This document shows, piece after piece, positions 1-10,445 of a stretch of DNA of 64,000 nt. The stretch comes from Dendrolimus kikuchii (lineage: Eukaryota > Arthropoda > Insecta > Lepidoptera > Lasiocampidae). A program made the translations under genes and the position numbers. Under the pieces are notes generated by a model, which searched no databases, had not been told where the DNA came from, and saw nothing but the letters and a program-made list of their open reading frames with translations. Location: positions 533,501 to 597,500 of the forward strand of contig CM034390.1 in NCBI GenBank assembly GCA_019925095.2, read 5' to 3'. Numbering within the stretch: the stretch's first letter is position 1; the number at the start of each line of letters is the position of its first letter.

Positions 1-174
1 ATATGACTAATTTAAGTAGTATTTAAATACCATTCGGTACTAAACCAACATTTAAAAAAAAGTTCTTTGAGATGTAATCACGTTTTCTAATCTGTAGTCG
101 AAGAATACAGATTATAAATCGTCATCCATGAACTATTTACAGGGAGTTCCCGGGAATTATACTTTTTCTTCTGA

Positions 175-333
175 CATTCTGATCGTTCGAACAGTAAGTT
201 TGCAAAAGACAGCAGCAAAAGCGGGAATTGTACTGATTTTATTCCTACTGAGGATATGATAATAAGATTAAATTGTAAGCTTTCTGAGGATGAAACTAAT
301 ACTGAAGAACTGATAAACCTGGAAGAGGACTAA
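175..333 (+). CDS. Possible C-terminal coding fragment, unidentified
   Basis: An open frame runs 53 codons from just after a TGA at 172-174 to a TAA at 331-333. Its predicted tail is acidic (SEDETNTEELINLEED). An AATAAA lies at 378-383, about 45 bases beyond the stop, so this could be the last exon of a host gene or of a transposon gene. No domain is recognisable and there is no obvious splice acceptor. The link to a gene rests only on composition and the polyadenylation signal. Confidence 0.25.
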   Translation, partial: HSDRSNSKFAKDSSKSGNCTDFIPTEDMIIRLNCKLSEDETNTEELINLEED

Positions 334-636
334 ATTTTATGTAAACTCCTGTTGATTTAATGTTTTTAATTCAAAATAATAAAGTGTACTATATTTTTTT
401 ACAAATACTATCTTTTTAAATTTTTTATGCTATCATTTTCTTACCCAAATCCAGCCCTAATTCCGAGTCGGTTTTTTGAGCGCGAGTCAAAGGGCCTCGC
501 TTACCGTCGCGAGGCGGCGCAAGTGCATCACTGTACACTCTCGCATCATTCAGTTGAGCGCATGCTTTCTAACCGTACGGACGTTTTGTTGCCCTAGATA
601 TGCAGTTTATGTCATATACAATTAATGAGAATATAT
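334..636. other. Unassigned stretch
   Basis: AT-rich sequence containing the AATAAA at 378-383, followed by a short GC-rich patch around 465-560. I see no gene or named repeat here. Confidence 0.4.
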
Positions 637-648
637 CGTATGATATAT

Positions 649-838
649 ATACCTACATAACTCCACGCCAGTTCCCTTGCGGGGTAGGCACGAACAACAG
701 AGCGCCATTTAGGCCCATTCTTACACACCTCACTTGCTTCTTTGACATTCATAACTCTTGTCATGCACACTCGTCTGTTCTTAAGGCTCCTGACATCACC
801 CTCCGCTAGTACACGATCAATTTGATCATGGATGATGA
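649..838 (-). mobile_element. RTE-like LINE, 3' fragment
   Basis: This is the 3' end of the most frequent LINE in the window. On the minus strand it carries the end of the ORF (KNRR, NVKEASEVCKN and ARELA motifs), then a short TATG-rich tail. It is flanked by a 12-bp TSD, CGTATGATATAT, at 637-648 and 839-850, so it is an independent 5'-truncated insertion made by target-primed reverse transcription. The protein fragment is too short to function. Confidence 0.8.
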
Positions 839-850
839 CGTATGATATAT

Positions 851-1357
851 GTGCACGTAATTATAATATCTGATAACGCATAGGGTAACAGCTGCTGTAA
901 CTTGTAACGCATCCATCTCCTCGGTGTTCGAAAAGCGTACTGAATAAACGAGGGTACAGGGTCGCGCTCGTGCTTCGACCTCTCGCGCGAGTGTACAGCC
1001 GGCGTTAAATTGTCAACGGTTACCATGACAACGGTTGCCACGGCAATGTTTACCATAGCAACGATGATATAATTTGTGATGGGAGATAAAAAAATATTTT
1101 TAATAAGATTTTCGTAAAATACGTTCTCAGTACGCGTCCGTTGCGAAAGGAGTACCTATGCAAAGTTTGAAGTCAATCTCCACTTACCAACCTCTCGGTT
1201 TAAAAAAATAATTGCAATAAAAAAATCTTTTCGATTATAAATTAAAATTAAATCTATCTTGTGTCCTAAGTCGGAGAAAATCTAGCAATATGAAAAAAAA
1301 ACATCAAAATCGGTCGAGTAGTTCGGAATTTTTATATACATAGATTACTCTATGACA
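851..1357. other. Unassigned stretch with a Helitron-like segment
   Basis: No gene is seen. Around 1290-1330 there is a phrase (AAAATCGGTCGAGTAGTT) of the kind found in the D-type Helitrons elsewhere in this window, so the stretch probably contains an old transposon remnant. The TSD of the next element, TATGACA, ends at 1357. Confidence 0.35.
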
Positions 1358-1780
1358 GAGAGTTGGGTATGGAAGAGAGAGCATGAAAGTAGAGTAAACG
1401 CGGTCGAGATGCGAGCACTGCGCAAAATCTGCGGAGTGACGCTCGCGGAGCGCGTTCGTAATACCGAAGTAAGAAAGAGAGTTGGTCTGAAAGAGAGTGT
1501 CGGGGTGAAGGTAAGGCATGATGAAAGAATGACTAAACAGACATACAATGCAAAAGTGGATGGATGCAGAAGCCGTGGACGGCCACGACACACCTTCCAT
1601 GATCAAATTGATCGTGTACTAGCAGAAGGTGATGTCAGGAGCCTTAAGAACAGACGAGCGTGCATGACAAGAGCTATGAATGTCAAAGAAGCGAGTGAGG
1701 TGTGTAAGAAAAAGCCTGAATGGCGCTCTGTTGTTCGTGCCTACCCCGCAAGGGAACTGGCGTGAAGCTATGTATGTATG
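1358..1780 (+). mobile_element. RTE-like LINE, 3' fragment
   Basis: The plus strand encodes the ORF C-terminus from the ESWVWKREHESR region through EMRALRKICGVTLAERVRN to the terminal ARELA, followed by a TATGTATG tail. The segment around LRWFGHVERM is deleted relative to the copy at 52753. A 7-bp TSD, TATGACA, lies at 1351-1357 and 1781-1787. The 137-residue frame is a truncated remnant. Confidence 0.8.
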
Positions 1781-1878
1781 TATGACACGGAAGAGCCATT
1801 GAGTTATCACAACATAGTAGCAAGTGATTACTAGTTAAGCATAATTACAGCAATTAACATATTAGTGGCTATTCACAG

Positions 1879-1968
1879 CGCAGCAGCGAGTCAGAAGCAA
1901 GCGAGAGGCCGGTAGCCGCCGCAGCGCCGCCGAAGAAACGAGTCCACATCCAGGAGATTTCTGTTTAG
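1879..1968 (+). CDS. Candidate terminal exon of a host gene
   Basis: A GC-rich 29-codon frame follows an AG acceptor at 1877-1878 (TATTCACAG) and ends in TAG at 1966-1968. It predicts a low-complexity SE/A/P-rich segment ending in PPKKRVHIQEISV. Codons are GC-rich against an AT-rich background, and the basic-then-hydrophobic tail looks like a real C-terminus. There is no repeat copy of it in the window. I do not recognise the protein; neighbouring exons would lie upstream of the window or in unrecognised sequence. Chance is a serious alternative at this length. Confidence 0.35.
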   Translation, partial: RSSESEASERPVAAAAPPKKRVHIQEISV

Positions 1969-2730
1969 ACGACTTCGATTGAACCTCTCAATAGTGAACT
2001 ATTCTACCAATATTCAAAGTAAACCACACATACTGGTGCGAACTTAACTCGTGTAAACAGTTCTGCAACTAAACATGACATTCTGTGAATGAAATTTGTG
2101 TAAGTAGTTTATCAGTGACGACATGTTCTCTAGTGGAACATACTCTATGAACGTGTTACGTGTATACAGATGTATTTGGTGTTTCAGTGTATAGAGGAAG
2201 AACTTTTGCTGTAAACAACTATGTGACACGTTTCCAAATATATAAATCGGACTAACAAAGCAAACGAAGTGGAAATTACAACCACAGTATCTTATCAATA
2301 AAACTGGATAAAATTTAAAACTCTTCAAACCGGCTGTATGAAATTTCTCAAATATTAACTAGAGGACTAAAGTGTATACGACTAACTGAAATATGAGTGG
2401 TTAAAACTGAACTAATATTTAATTAAGAAATCATGGATGATGTGTGTAGTCTTAATATAGTGGAAGAACAGCTAATTCTCATATGACTAACTAAGTTAAA
2501 GCAGCTCGTTTTAAACTAATTTAGTACACAAAGCCAGCGTGAGAAAATTGACTAATTCTTAGAAAAGTACAGAATCGTAAATTAAATTAATATTACTTTT
2601 AAAAAATAATTTTATCTCTTACATACCTAAATTTTTCCAAAGTGACGTTTGAAGTGAAACTTCTTTAGGCAGATGAGAAACAATTTTTCGTAACACGTCA
2701 AACATAAGGTGGTATATGTGATAATGATTA
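1969..2730. other. Unassigned stretch
   Basis: If the exon ending at 1968 is real, this is its 3' UTR or downstream flank. It is AT-rich, has no long ORF on the plus strand and shows no repeat that recurs in the window. Confidence 0.35.
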
Positions 2731-3560
2731 AAGAGTGTATGTTTAATTATTAGTACAGAGTGTATATGTAATTATGAGTACAGAGTGTATATGTAATTAT
2801 GAATACAGACTGTATATGTAATTACGAATACAGAGTGTATATGTAATTATGAATACATACTGTATATGTAATTATGAATACAGAGTGTATATGTAATTAT
2901 GAATACATACTGTATATGTAATTATGAATACATATTGTATATGTAATTACGAATACAGAGTGTATATGTAATTATGAATACAGAGTGTTTATGTAATTAT
3001 GAATACAGACCGTATATGTAATTACGAATACATACTGTATATGTAATTATGAATACAGAGTGTATATGTAATTATGAATACATACTGTATATGTAATTAT
3101 GAATACATACTGTATATGTAATTACGAATACAGAGTGTATATGTAATTATGAATACAGAGTGTTTATGTAATTATGAATACACACTGTATATGTAATTTC
3201 GAATACAGAGAGTATATGTAATTATGAATACAGAGTGTTTATGTAATTATGAATACAGACCGTATATGTAATTACGAATACAGAGTGTATATGTAATTAT
3301 GAATACATACTGTATATGTAATTACGAATACAGAGTGTATATGTAATTATGAATACAGAGTGTTTATGTAATTATGAATACAGACCGTATATGTAATTAC
3401 GAATACAGAGTGTTTATGTAATTATGAATACAGACCGTATATGTAATTACGAATACAGAGTGTATATGTAATTACGAATACAGAGTGTATATGTAATTTA
3501 TAATTATGAGTACAGAGTGTATATGTAATTATGTTTACAGAATGTATGTGTAAGTAGGTA
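2731..3560. repeat. 25-bp minisatellite array
   Basis: About 33 tandem units of 25 bp, core TGTATATGTAATTATGAATA, with unit starts at 2761, 2786, 2811, 2836 and so on. Units differ at a few positions: CAGAG, CATAC or CAGAC before the TGTAT, TGTTT for TGTAT, and TTAC for TTAT. The TGTTT variant recurs at 2986, 3161, 3236, 3361 and 3411, all multiples of 25 apart, which indicates higher-order duplication. Units decay at the right edge. A 62-residue minus-strand frame across it is a by-product of the repeat. Confidence 0.95.
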
Positions 3561-3589
3561 TATTTTACTGGATTATTACTACTTCCAGG

Positions 3590-4067
3590 TAATGGCATAA
3601 TTACCTGCATACATGTAATAAGTTAAAAAAAATTCAGTTCTTCCACGTGTACAAGGTTTTTATTTTAAATGTATTTTGCTCTAATTAGTCAATAACGACG
3701 CGCGGCGGTTACTACGCACCTTGACAACTTTGTTATAAACAACAATCCGTACAATATAACACGTGTTACGCAATTAGTACTAAATTAGTGTGAAGCGGGC
3801 TTTAGTGAAACAGAAGCAACATTTCAACTCCAAATAAGCGACTAAATGGTAATTTAGTTCCTGTATAACCTAAACCGGTTTGTATTCAACTTGCAATTAT
3901 AAACTTTTATAGCTCACTAAACTGTCTTGTTCTGTGGGTTTTTGGTTAAGCGACGTCACAAAGACCAAAGCTATGTTCGTACAAGCTAATTTAAACTATT
4001 TGGGTTGTTCGTTGTAAACACGAGGGCTTTGCTGGGTTTCATGCGAATAGTGTATTTTTTTTTTATT
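3590..4067. other. Unassigned stretch
   Basis: AT-rich, with a T-rich run near 4047-4062 just before the dispersed repeat. No gene or repeat is recognised. Confidence 0.35.
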
Positions 4068-4336
4068 ATTAACAACTCTACGGACTCGAGTTCCGTACCC
4101 TTTTTTACGACTTAATTTTTTGAATTTAACACGCTTATTAGTAATTTTGGTTCTTGTGTGTGACATTAATTTATTGATTTTTGTGTTGAGGTGTACACAT
4201 TTTAGGAATAAGTTATTATATTAATTTATTCTAGTTTTATTACTAAACTTTTATTATTGTAGAGTGTATCTGTTACATGCTGGTGTTGTGAGGAAGTGCA
4301 TGCGCAGTGTGGGCCTTATATCTATACTTATATATA
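4068..4336 (+). repeat. Dispersed repeat K, copy 1
   Basis: About 270 bp nearly identical to 56690-56965. Both begin with TTAACAAC/TAACAACTC and contain GGACTCGAGTTCCGTACCC and the segment GTGTTGTGAGGAAGTGCATG. Both end at TCTATACTTATATA. It has no coding content that I recognise. Flanks differ from copy 2 on both sides, which makes it a dispersed element of unknown class. Confidence 0.75.
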
Positions 4337-5175
4337 TTGCCCTATCTACTGCCATGTGTGTTGTTTTTTTCTTTTCTGTGCCTGGGTTATTAATTGTTAG
4401 GCTCTTTGTGTGTAACCCAGTATTAAAAGTATACTTTTTGATGTTCCCGTCTTAATTTCAACATAGAAGCCTCCTTATTCAGTTAAATTCACACTGGGTT
4501 GAATAGCTTTGTTTTAAATAGTGATGTCTTTGATTTATCGATAATTTTAACTCAAAGTCAATGTTAATGAAAATGAGATTCTGAGTCTGTTACATCACTA
4601 AGTTGTCGTATACAATTTTTTATTGCTATATTCAAAATTTGTAATAAAGTACTGTATACAGATCGTACTTTTCGAAACATTTTTTTTTCCGATGATCCTG
4701 GTGTAACATTGATCATAACAACAAAAATAATATTTTTTAAATTTTATTTAGAGTAAAGGCATCAAAAAGGATACGTTAGTTTTTTTTAAATAAATTATTA
4801 TTCTAATAAAGTGTTGTATCTAAGAATTCAGTGCGAGTCTTTTTCCCACGTTTAAGTTAACACAATTTTGTATGGCGCCATTTATGTTTGTCTTCAAGCT
4901 CGCAAAATGGTCCTGTCCTTCTCATAGTAAGCACACTGGTTCTAACATCATGTACATTCAAAGCAAACTCCAGCAGAAAGTAAGATTTGAAGCTACTTAG
5001 TCTTTTTCTTAACATATCTTTAATTCTTCATATTTTAGTCCTGAACGAGTAAATCATTGTAACAAAGCATTATAATAAAAACAAAGTACATTTTATCATT
5101 TGAGAAATGGCAAACAAATTTAACTATTATAACAAAAACTTTGCCGAATATAATAACTAACACTTCTATTATAAT
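4337..5175. other. Unassigned stretch
   Basis: AT-rich sequence without recognised genes or repeats; short ORFs here are unsupported. Confidence 0.35.
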
Positions 5176-5177
5176 TT

Positions 5178-5615
5178 GTTGCGGACAGAGAGCACCCCGT
5201 GAACCGCTCGCCGGAGCACACCTACTCTCCGCGCCCCGCATACCGCCGACGCCCATAGCTCTCGCAGTTAGCAGCTAGGCGTCGGACGGTACGCGGGATA
5301 TACGAGCGGCCTTAGAGGCAAAATTATATAATTCTTCACAATTCTACTATAATTCTCAACGACGATTCTCATGCATAATTAGTACTTATTCTACGTATAT
5401 TTCGATTCATGTAAAAATTTCAATAATAATAATCATACAGTCCATTGCATCGAGTTTAATTTCCAAACAAGAAGCAACTGCCGCCAATATAATTATTGAT
5501 TTAACTGAACTATATAAACAAAATATTGATTTATTTAAATAACACTCAGTTTTGGGAAGAGGCTTAAGTAATTTAATCGAAGAAAAGACGCAAAAATTAC
5601 CTTAAATGAGGAAAA
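5178..5615. repeat. Dispersed repeat G, copy 1
   Basis: Begins TTGCGGACAG and contains a GC-rich hairpin whose arms are CCCCGCATACCGCCGACGCC and GGCGTCGGACGGTACGCGGG. It then becomes AT-rich. Copies at 10019-10445 and 49343-49500/50558-50680 share the order of these parts. No coding capacity is seen; the class is unknown. A solo LTR begins six bases after its right edge. Confidence 0.7.
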
Positions 5616-5620
5616 AATAT

Positions 5621-6023
5621 TGTTACAATTTGGGCCATCTGCATACCTGTAGACAAAGCTCATTTATCACCTGCCGGCGTTTGAGCTGATAACATTGAAA
5701 CTATATTTTATTTACTTTGTGTTTAAAATTTGTAATTAGAAAAACAGTCCATTGTGTATTGTAATCTTTTATGGCAGTCATTAGACAGGTGTGTCGAACT
5801 GATTCTAAGAAATTCGATATACGCGGGCGGGCAGCCATATTGTATCGGTGCAGTATAAAGCAATAGCCTGACGGACTTTGCGCGTGTTACTGAATCGCGC
5901 ATTACGTTTGAGCTGATTGTGTTTGAGTTATATTTGTACCTGTGTTATACGTGTTTGTGTAGTTCTAATAAAGTGTATAATAATTCCAACGCCATTTTAA
6001 TTCGAGTCCTGTAACTAGTAACA
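5621..6023 (+). mobile_element. Solo LTR, Gypsy-like family
   Basis: 403 bp running from TGTTAC to GTAACA and flanked by the 4-bp TSD ATAT at 5617-5620 and 6024-6027. A TATA-like AGTATAAAG lies at 5852-5860 and AATAAA at 5967-5972. There is no gag-pol on either side, so it is a solo LTR left by LTR-LTR recombination. Related copies lie at 25699, 30315, 39814, 42070 and 55687. A 4-bp ATAT target suits the Gypsy superfamily, but the class is inferred from ends and TSD only. Confidence 0.8.
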
Positions 6024-6308
6024 ATATTAATTTTTGGACCAATATTCATTATATCAGTAATAACTGTTTTCTAATATAATCCCATTCAGAATACGATCCT
6101 ATTGTCTGTAAAGAAAGATTTCACACCGAGTTGTATAACTATGTATATAATTTACTATAGTCTGACTATAATATTGTAAATATTAGTTTGACGTGAATAT
6201 CTGTGAACTATGATGATGTCATCAATAAAATGAGGTTTTAATAAAACCATTTTTCTTGAATTATTTGTTTTATTTAATTTTCCCTATTTTTGGAATATAT
6301 ATTTATTT

Positions 6309-6470
6309 ATTACAGGAGTTCAATTCACTGCTGCTCTCTTAAGGGAGATTGGAACCTGGTCACTAATGCCGGAACACAACTCAAGGTTGTTATGGCGGCA
6401 TACTCTAGACCAGGAAGCCATCCAGTCGGGCAAATACCCTACCACCTGGCTGAGGGTTGTTTTGTCGCCT
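6309..6470 (+). repeat. Dispersed repeat B, internally deleted copy
   Basis: Member of a family of about 315 bp seen some 15 times. The left end (TTACAGGAGTTCA) joins directly to the CTGCTGCTCTCTTAAG segment, and the right third after the CTCGTATAA is lost. The family has no ORF; its ends share TGCAGGA in inverted orientation. Confidence 0.75.
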
Positions 6471-6796
6471 CGTATAATTTCCTAATATATTGTGGTAAAT
6501 GACGGTACTTTCAAATTTTATAACACTACGATGCATATCGCATTTAACGAAGTTGATACCGATGTCGATAACTCATTTATCGATGTCATCCCCTCACTAA
6601 CTTATAGACTATAAAATCTGGTTATTTCGTCCAATACTAAGTGTCGGCGTCTACTGAAGAAAACTAAGCCAACTTTGTTGTTACGCTGCGTTGACACAAT
6701 CAGAGTACAGTCAGACCGAGCACTTTCTAAGCCTATCCATACCCAAAGACGTAATAATAGGCCGCTAGATAAGAACAGGGCTGCTACTCATCTATC
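6471..6796. other. Unassigned stretch
   Basis: No gene or recognised repeat; includes AT-rich sequence and a moderately GC-rich part around 6630-6790. Confidence 0.35.
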
Positions 6797-7527
6797 CGGT
6801 GCACGAATTTTAAGTAGTAGGTGGGCGTAGTGGGTAGGGGGGAACGTATACTTACCCTTTCTGCAACTCCCAGGGTCCGGAGTTCTATAGAAATATTTAT
6901 TTTTGGTAAACATAACCTCACCTACTTTTTCACTAACATTATTGTGATGGGTGGTTAAAGGTCGCGACCAGTGATTAGAACAGTGATTTAGGTTAGGTTA
7001 GGTTAGCTTCAGAGCGCACGAGCCGAACAAGCGAAGCGAAGCGAATCAAATAAATTACCGCGTTCAAAACTGTTAAAACGTAGTTTTATTATGTATACAA
7101 GTCGCGAAAACTTAAGAAAATATTAAGCGAAGCGAGCTTGCCACGGCAGCGGTCAATAAGTGCCAGAACCGACTGTAACCATTTACTATTTATTTTATAC
7201 ACACGATTTATAATTTCGTCTTTATTAGCCGCTATTTTGAATATTTTAATAGTTACTCTTGCAGTATATGTGAATGTGATCTGTTGTTTTTTCTTAATTT
7301 TTTGACAATATACACTATTTTGTGGTTCTTTTTCCGTTGATTACTGGCTTTCTTTTTGACTTCAAAAGGATTGTTCAACTTAGTAAGTGCAATATTAGTG
7401 AAAAAATAAGTGAGGTTATGTTTATTAAAAAAACTGAAGATCCCCGGACCATAGGGGTTGTAGTAGGTGTAAGTGTGCCTCCCCTTTCCCCATTCCACCA
7501 CCCCGCTACTTAAAATTCTTGCACCGG
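6797..7527. mobile_element. 731-bp element with about 150-bp inverted termini
   Basis: The left end (CCGGTGCACGAATTTTAAG) is matched in reverse by the right end (CTTAAAATTCTTGCACCGG). The inverted match continues imperfectly for about 150 bp to CACTAACATTA at about 6950 and its partner at about 7384. The arms have diverged clearly. No transposase is present, so it is non-autonomous. A Penelope-like fragment lies between the arms. I could not fix a TSD, and the superfamily is unknown. Confidence 0.65.
7042..7123 (+). mobile_element. Penelope-like terminal repeat fragment
   Basis: 82 bp matching the end of the Penelope-like terminal repeats at 11210 and 33000: AATTACCGCG, AAACGTAGTTTTATTATG and GTCGCGAAAACTTAAG in order. 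It lies inside the 731-bp inverted-repeat element. Confidence 0.7.
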
Positions 7528-7539
7528 GGGGCTATAGAT

Positions 7540-7904
7540 CTACCGATTTGACGTGTCTATGCTACAGATAAATCTGAAAATGGTTCGAGTCTGTAAATTA
7601 CATTTAGAAATGTGAAATCAGGAGGGCTAATTCGGTACAGTCGATTCTGAAAATAGGATTTATAAAATCTGTCTGTTAGAACATCACATGAAAACTACTG
7701 AATGGATTTAAATGAAACTCGACATAGAGCTAGCTTAAATCCTGGGGCGTAACTTAGGACACTTTTTAACCCGATAAATGACGTCTTTTCCTTAGAATGT
7801 ACGAATTAGCAAAATAGATGGCGCTGCAATCGCGTTTTTTGTTTCACTAACAGATACCTACGTTGTCATGAATATGTCATTCGTTCTAATTTTTTTATAT
7901 TTTT
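7540..7904. repeat. Old Helitron/LINE-type non-coding repeat
   Basis: Contains phrases typical of degenerate lepidopteran repeats (AAAACTACTGAATGG, CGACATAGAGC, ATGGCGCTGCAATCG). No terminal motifs can be fixed, so the class stays open. Confidence 0.35.
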
Positions 7905-8332
7905 TTTAAGGCGGAGGAAATGCATTTCGCACAGTACCGGGTCATTTGCTAGGGATTAGACCATAGTCAATTATGGAGGCATCCCCAAGGGGGCAATCCA
8001 AACACTAATCGATTGGCTTGTGTGGAGACTCGAGTACTCAATACTCCACTAAAACCACCCTCCTCCCATGTGCCCCGCACTTATGGCAGGAAGAGCGTGA
8101 GGGTTAGAACGTAGTTACGCCCACGCTGATCCTAGCGCATCGGTGCTTGAGAATGCCCTGGGAAAGGCAAACTCACTTCGTCAACAGGGGTGAAGACTCC
8201 TCTGCTCCCTAGATGCTAGAGGACCCCTGCAGCGGTATTTTCAAGGAGGGAAGTCATGCGCATATCTGCGCCTCCGGGACCCCGACTGACGTCGGTACCC
8301 GTGAGACGCATGCGCACTTGTACCTCTCTCCC
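7905..8332 (-). mobile_element. R1-type LINE, 3' end
   Basis: Read on the minus strand this is the last part of an R1-type ORF2 (RRRRYAHDFPP before the stop, near 8241) followed by its 3' UTR and an A-rich end at about 7905. It aligns along most of its length with the copy at 26815-27660 (shared GGAGACTCGAG, GCCCCGC and GGGGTGAAGACTCCTCTGCT). It is 5'-truncated at about 8332, next to a second R1-type tail. Confidence 0.65.
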
Positions 8333-8338
8333 CTTTTT

Positions 8339-8850
8339 TTTTTGACAACGCTGGGGAAATGCATTTGCACATATCCTCGGGTCCCGGGGGATGCCACCAA
8401 GGGGTATGTGGGACTCCCGGCTGCTGGTGTTGCACATAAGCTTCAACGTTATAGCTTGCAAGCACCGGCCGCCAGACTACCCACTAAACCTTCCAGCGTC
8501 CCTCCGCATCATAATGAAGCGCCACGGGACCGTAACCATGGGTATGACTGCCGTGACACCTCGATGCAAGCCGACAAGGAGGGGTCTCCCTGCGAATAGA
8601 ACACCCCACGGCACTGGGTGTGGCTCGTTGGGACGGTCACGCCGACCTCCCCGTCCCACTATGTTATAGGGAGGAGATGAGCAAAGCGCCGCCTGTGAAC
8701 CCCAGTTCGCCGTCTGCGACAGGGGTCCGCCTGCTCATCCTCCTCCCTTATTCTTTCGGCAGCCTCCTTCTGGGACATAACGTCCTCGCAGAAGGAGGTC
8801 ACCGCTAGCCAATTCTTCTCGCTGTGTAGAATCATTCGTTCTATCACTTC
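8339..8850 (-). mobile_element. Second R1-type LINE, 3' end
   Basis: Minus-strand tail of a related but distinct R1-type element. The ORF end at 8659-8847 reads LAVTSFCEDVMSQKEAAER and then an arginine-rich stretch, matching the C-terminus of the R1 ORF at 17306 (VSSFCEQVMFAKEEAERER). A GC-rich 3' UTR (8345-8658) and a T8-T10 run (polyA on the minus strand) at 8334-8343 follow. It abuts the previous tail, so one probably inserted in or beside the other. Confidence 0.65.
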
Positions 8851-9219
8851 AAATCGGGTTAGCTTCGACTCACCTTTATGTTTTGCTGAGCAGTTGTTTA
8901 GCCTATATGGACTTAGTTTCTGTGTAACTGTTTTTGATAACTGATTTCACTATTATTAAATAAAATAATTAATTACCCGCCTTGTATCCTGTATTGGGAG
9001 TGATTTAACAAAAATGAAAATTTTTAATAATTCCATTAATCCATAGAATTAAGCTGTGATATATAGATAATTTACTATTTTAAAATAAAATAAAATTGTA
9101 AACTAAACTATCTTAAAAATACTATTATATAGGTATCTAATTATAAATAAACTAAATTATAAATAAATTAAACTATACAATAAATTAAACTAAAAATAAA
9201 CTATATATACAAACTAAAA
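8851..9219. other. AT-rich stretch, probable LINE 3' UTR
   Basis: Very AT-rich and repetitive (many AAATAAACTA words). It lies downstream, on the minus strand, of the ORF end at 9220 and probably belongs to that element. Confidence 0.35.
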
Positions 9220-9330
9220 TTAAAGTATAAAATCTAGTTCTAGACCGCTCTCAGTCGGAAACGTGCCCAAAAGACTGGCCACGTTGCCTCTCTGAATGGC
9301 AATGCTGATGAGTTTCTGTGTTATTATATA
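9220..9330 (-). pseudogene. LINE ORF C-terminal fragment
   Basis: The minus frame reads QKLISIAIQRGNVASLLGTF and stops at 9220-9222. A similar C-terminus (QRISVAIKSGNATSVLATLP) is found at 51820-51925. Both are followed by very AT-rich DNA. This suggests two copies of one non-LTR element; the clade is not clear and the rest of the ORF is absent. Confidence 0.4.
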
Positions 9331-9344
9331 TGTTATACTAGGAT

Positions 9345-9595
9345 ACGTCCGTGACTTATCCACGTTTGACTCAAAATTCTCGCGGTGTTCCCGAGGTACA
9401 AAGTGCCGCATCATTTGAAAAAGAGGCACCCGAATTACTACAAACCACTCCCAGAAAAATTCCCGTGGGATTCTCGGGAGAAAAAATTATCAGCGAAAAC
9501 CGCATCGAAATCGGCCTAGTAGCTTTTACGAGAATCAAAGAACAAACAGACAAGAAATCTAAAAAAAGTTGCATCGTGTTTCCATCGTTTATATA
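9345..9595 (+). repeat. Dispersed repeat I, copy
   Basis: Contains TCCGTGACTTATCCACG, ATTCCCGTGGGATTCTCGGG and ATCGAAATCGGCCTAGTAG, a pattern repeated in fragments at 17848, 29636, 30105, 34559 and 35780. The copy at 29636 begins CTAGCAGATCCTCGCG, a Helitron-like 3' end, so the family may be Helitron-derived. Frames across it are shadows. Confidence 0.5.
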
Positions 9596-9681
9596 GCCTT
9601 ATTCCAGTTGGTTTTTAAATAACTTCAAAGTATGCGGCATATTTAGAACTTTATAATATTATAGATTATGTAAAATATTTG

Positions 9682-9910
9682 CCAGGTGGTAGGGCATTTG
9701 CCCGACTGGATGGCTACCACCGCTGGTCTAAAGTATGTCGCCATAACAACCTTGAGTTGTGTTCCGACATCAGTGACCAGGTTCCAGTCTCCCTTAAGAG
9801 AGCAGTAGCGCATTTGTAGCACCTTTGGTGTTGCAAATGTCCATAGGCGATGGTAACCGCTTTCCATCAAGTGGGCCGTCTGCCTGTCTGCTGAACTCCT
9901 GCAATAAAAA
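9682..9910 (-). repeat. Dispersed repeat B
   Basis: Minus-strand copy from CCAGGTGGTAGGGCATTTGC to TGCAATAAAA. The distal third, with the CGTTCCTGCACGG end, is missing. Confidence 0.8.
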
Positions 9911-10018
9911 AAATAAAAAAAATAAAGCCACAGGGTTTATCTGAGTTTAACACGTCCGAGGGACAAAGTCTATTATTATAATATACAGGGTTAATATTTT
10001 AAGTGGGCCCTCAGAACC

Positions 10019-10445
10019 TATTGCGGACAGTGAGCACCCCCCTAACCGGCCCGCAGGAGCACACCTACTCTCCGCGCCCCGAATACCGCCGACGCCTATA
10101 GCTCGCACAATTAGCAGCTAAGCGTCGGACGGTACGCGGGATATAAGAACGGCCTTGGAGGCAACAATTATTAATTCATTCGACAAAATTCTCAACTCTC
10201 TCGCACAGTTTGTAATTACTTCTTCTACATGAAGAAGTATTTCTAATTTAATAATAATAATCATACAGCCCATTATATTGAGTTTAATTTCCAAACAAGA
10301 ACTAACTGCCTCCAATAGAACCAAATCCTAAACTATATAAAAACAGCGAACAATATTCAAAGAAGTCTGGGGGTCCATTTTAAGGAAGACTAAAGAAGTA
10401 GTAGAAGTAGTTAAATTAAAAAAAAACAAATTACCCTTATCATAA
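10019..10445. repeat. Dispersed repeat G, copy 2
   Basis: Matches the copy at 5178 from TTGCGGACAG through the GC-rich hairpin and into the AT-rich tail (AATAATAATCATACAG, AATTTCCAAACAAGAA). It has no insertion at the site where copy 3 at 49343 is interrupted, so it serves as an empty-site control. Confidence 0.7.

Noticed and set aside
3422..3610. ORF of 62 codons with HIHSV/TYTLC repeats
   Set aside because: It is the translation of the 25-bp minisatellite.
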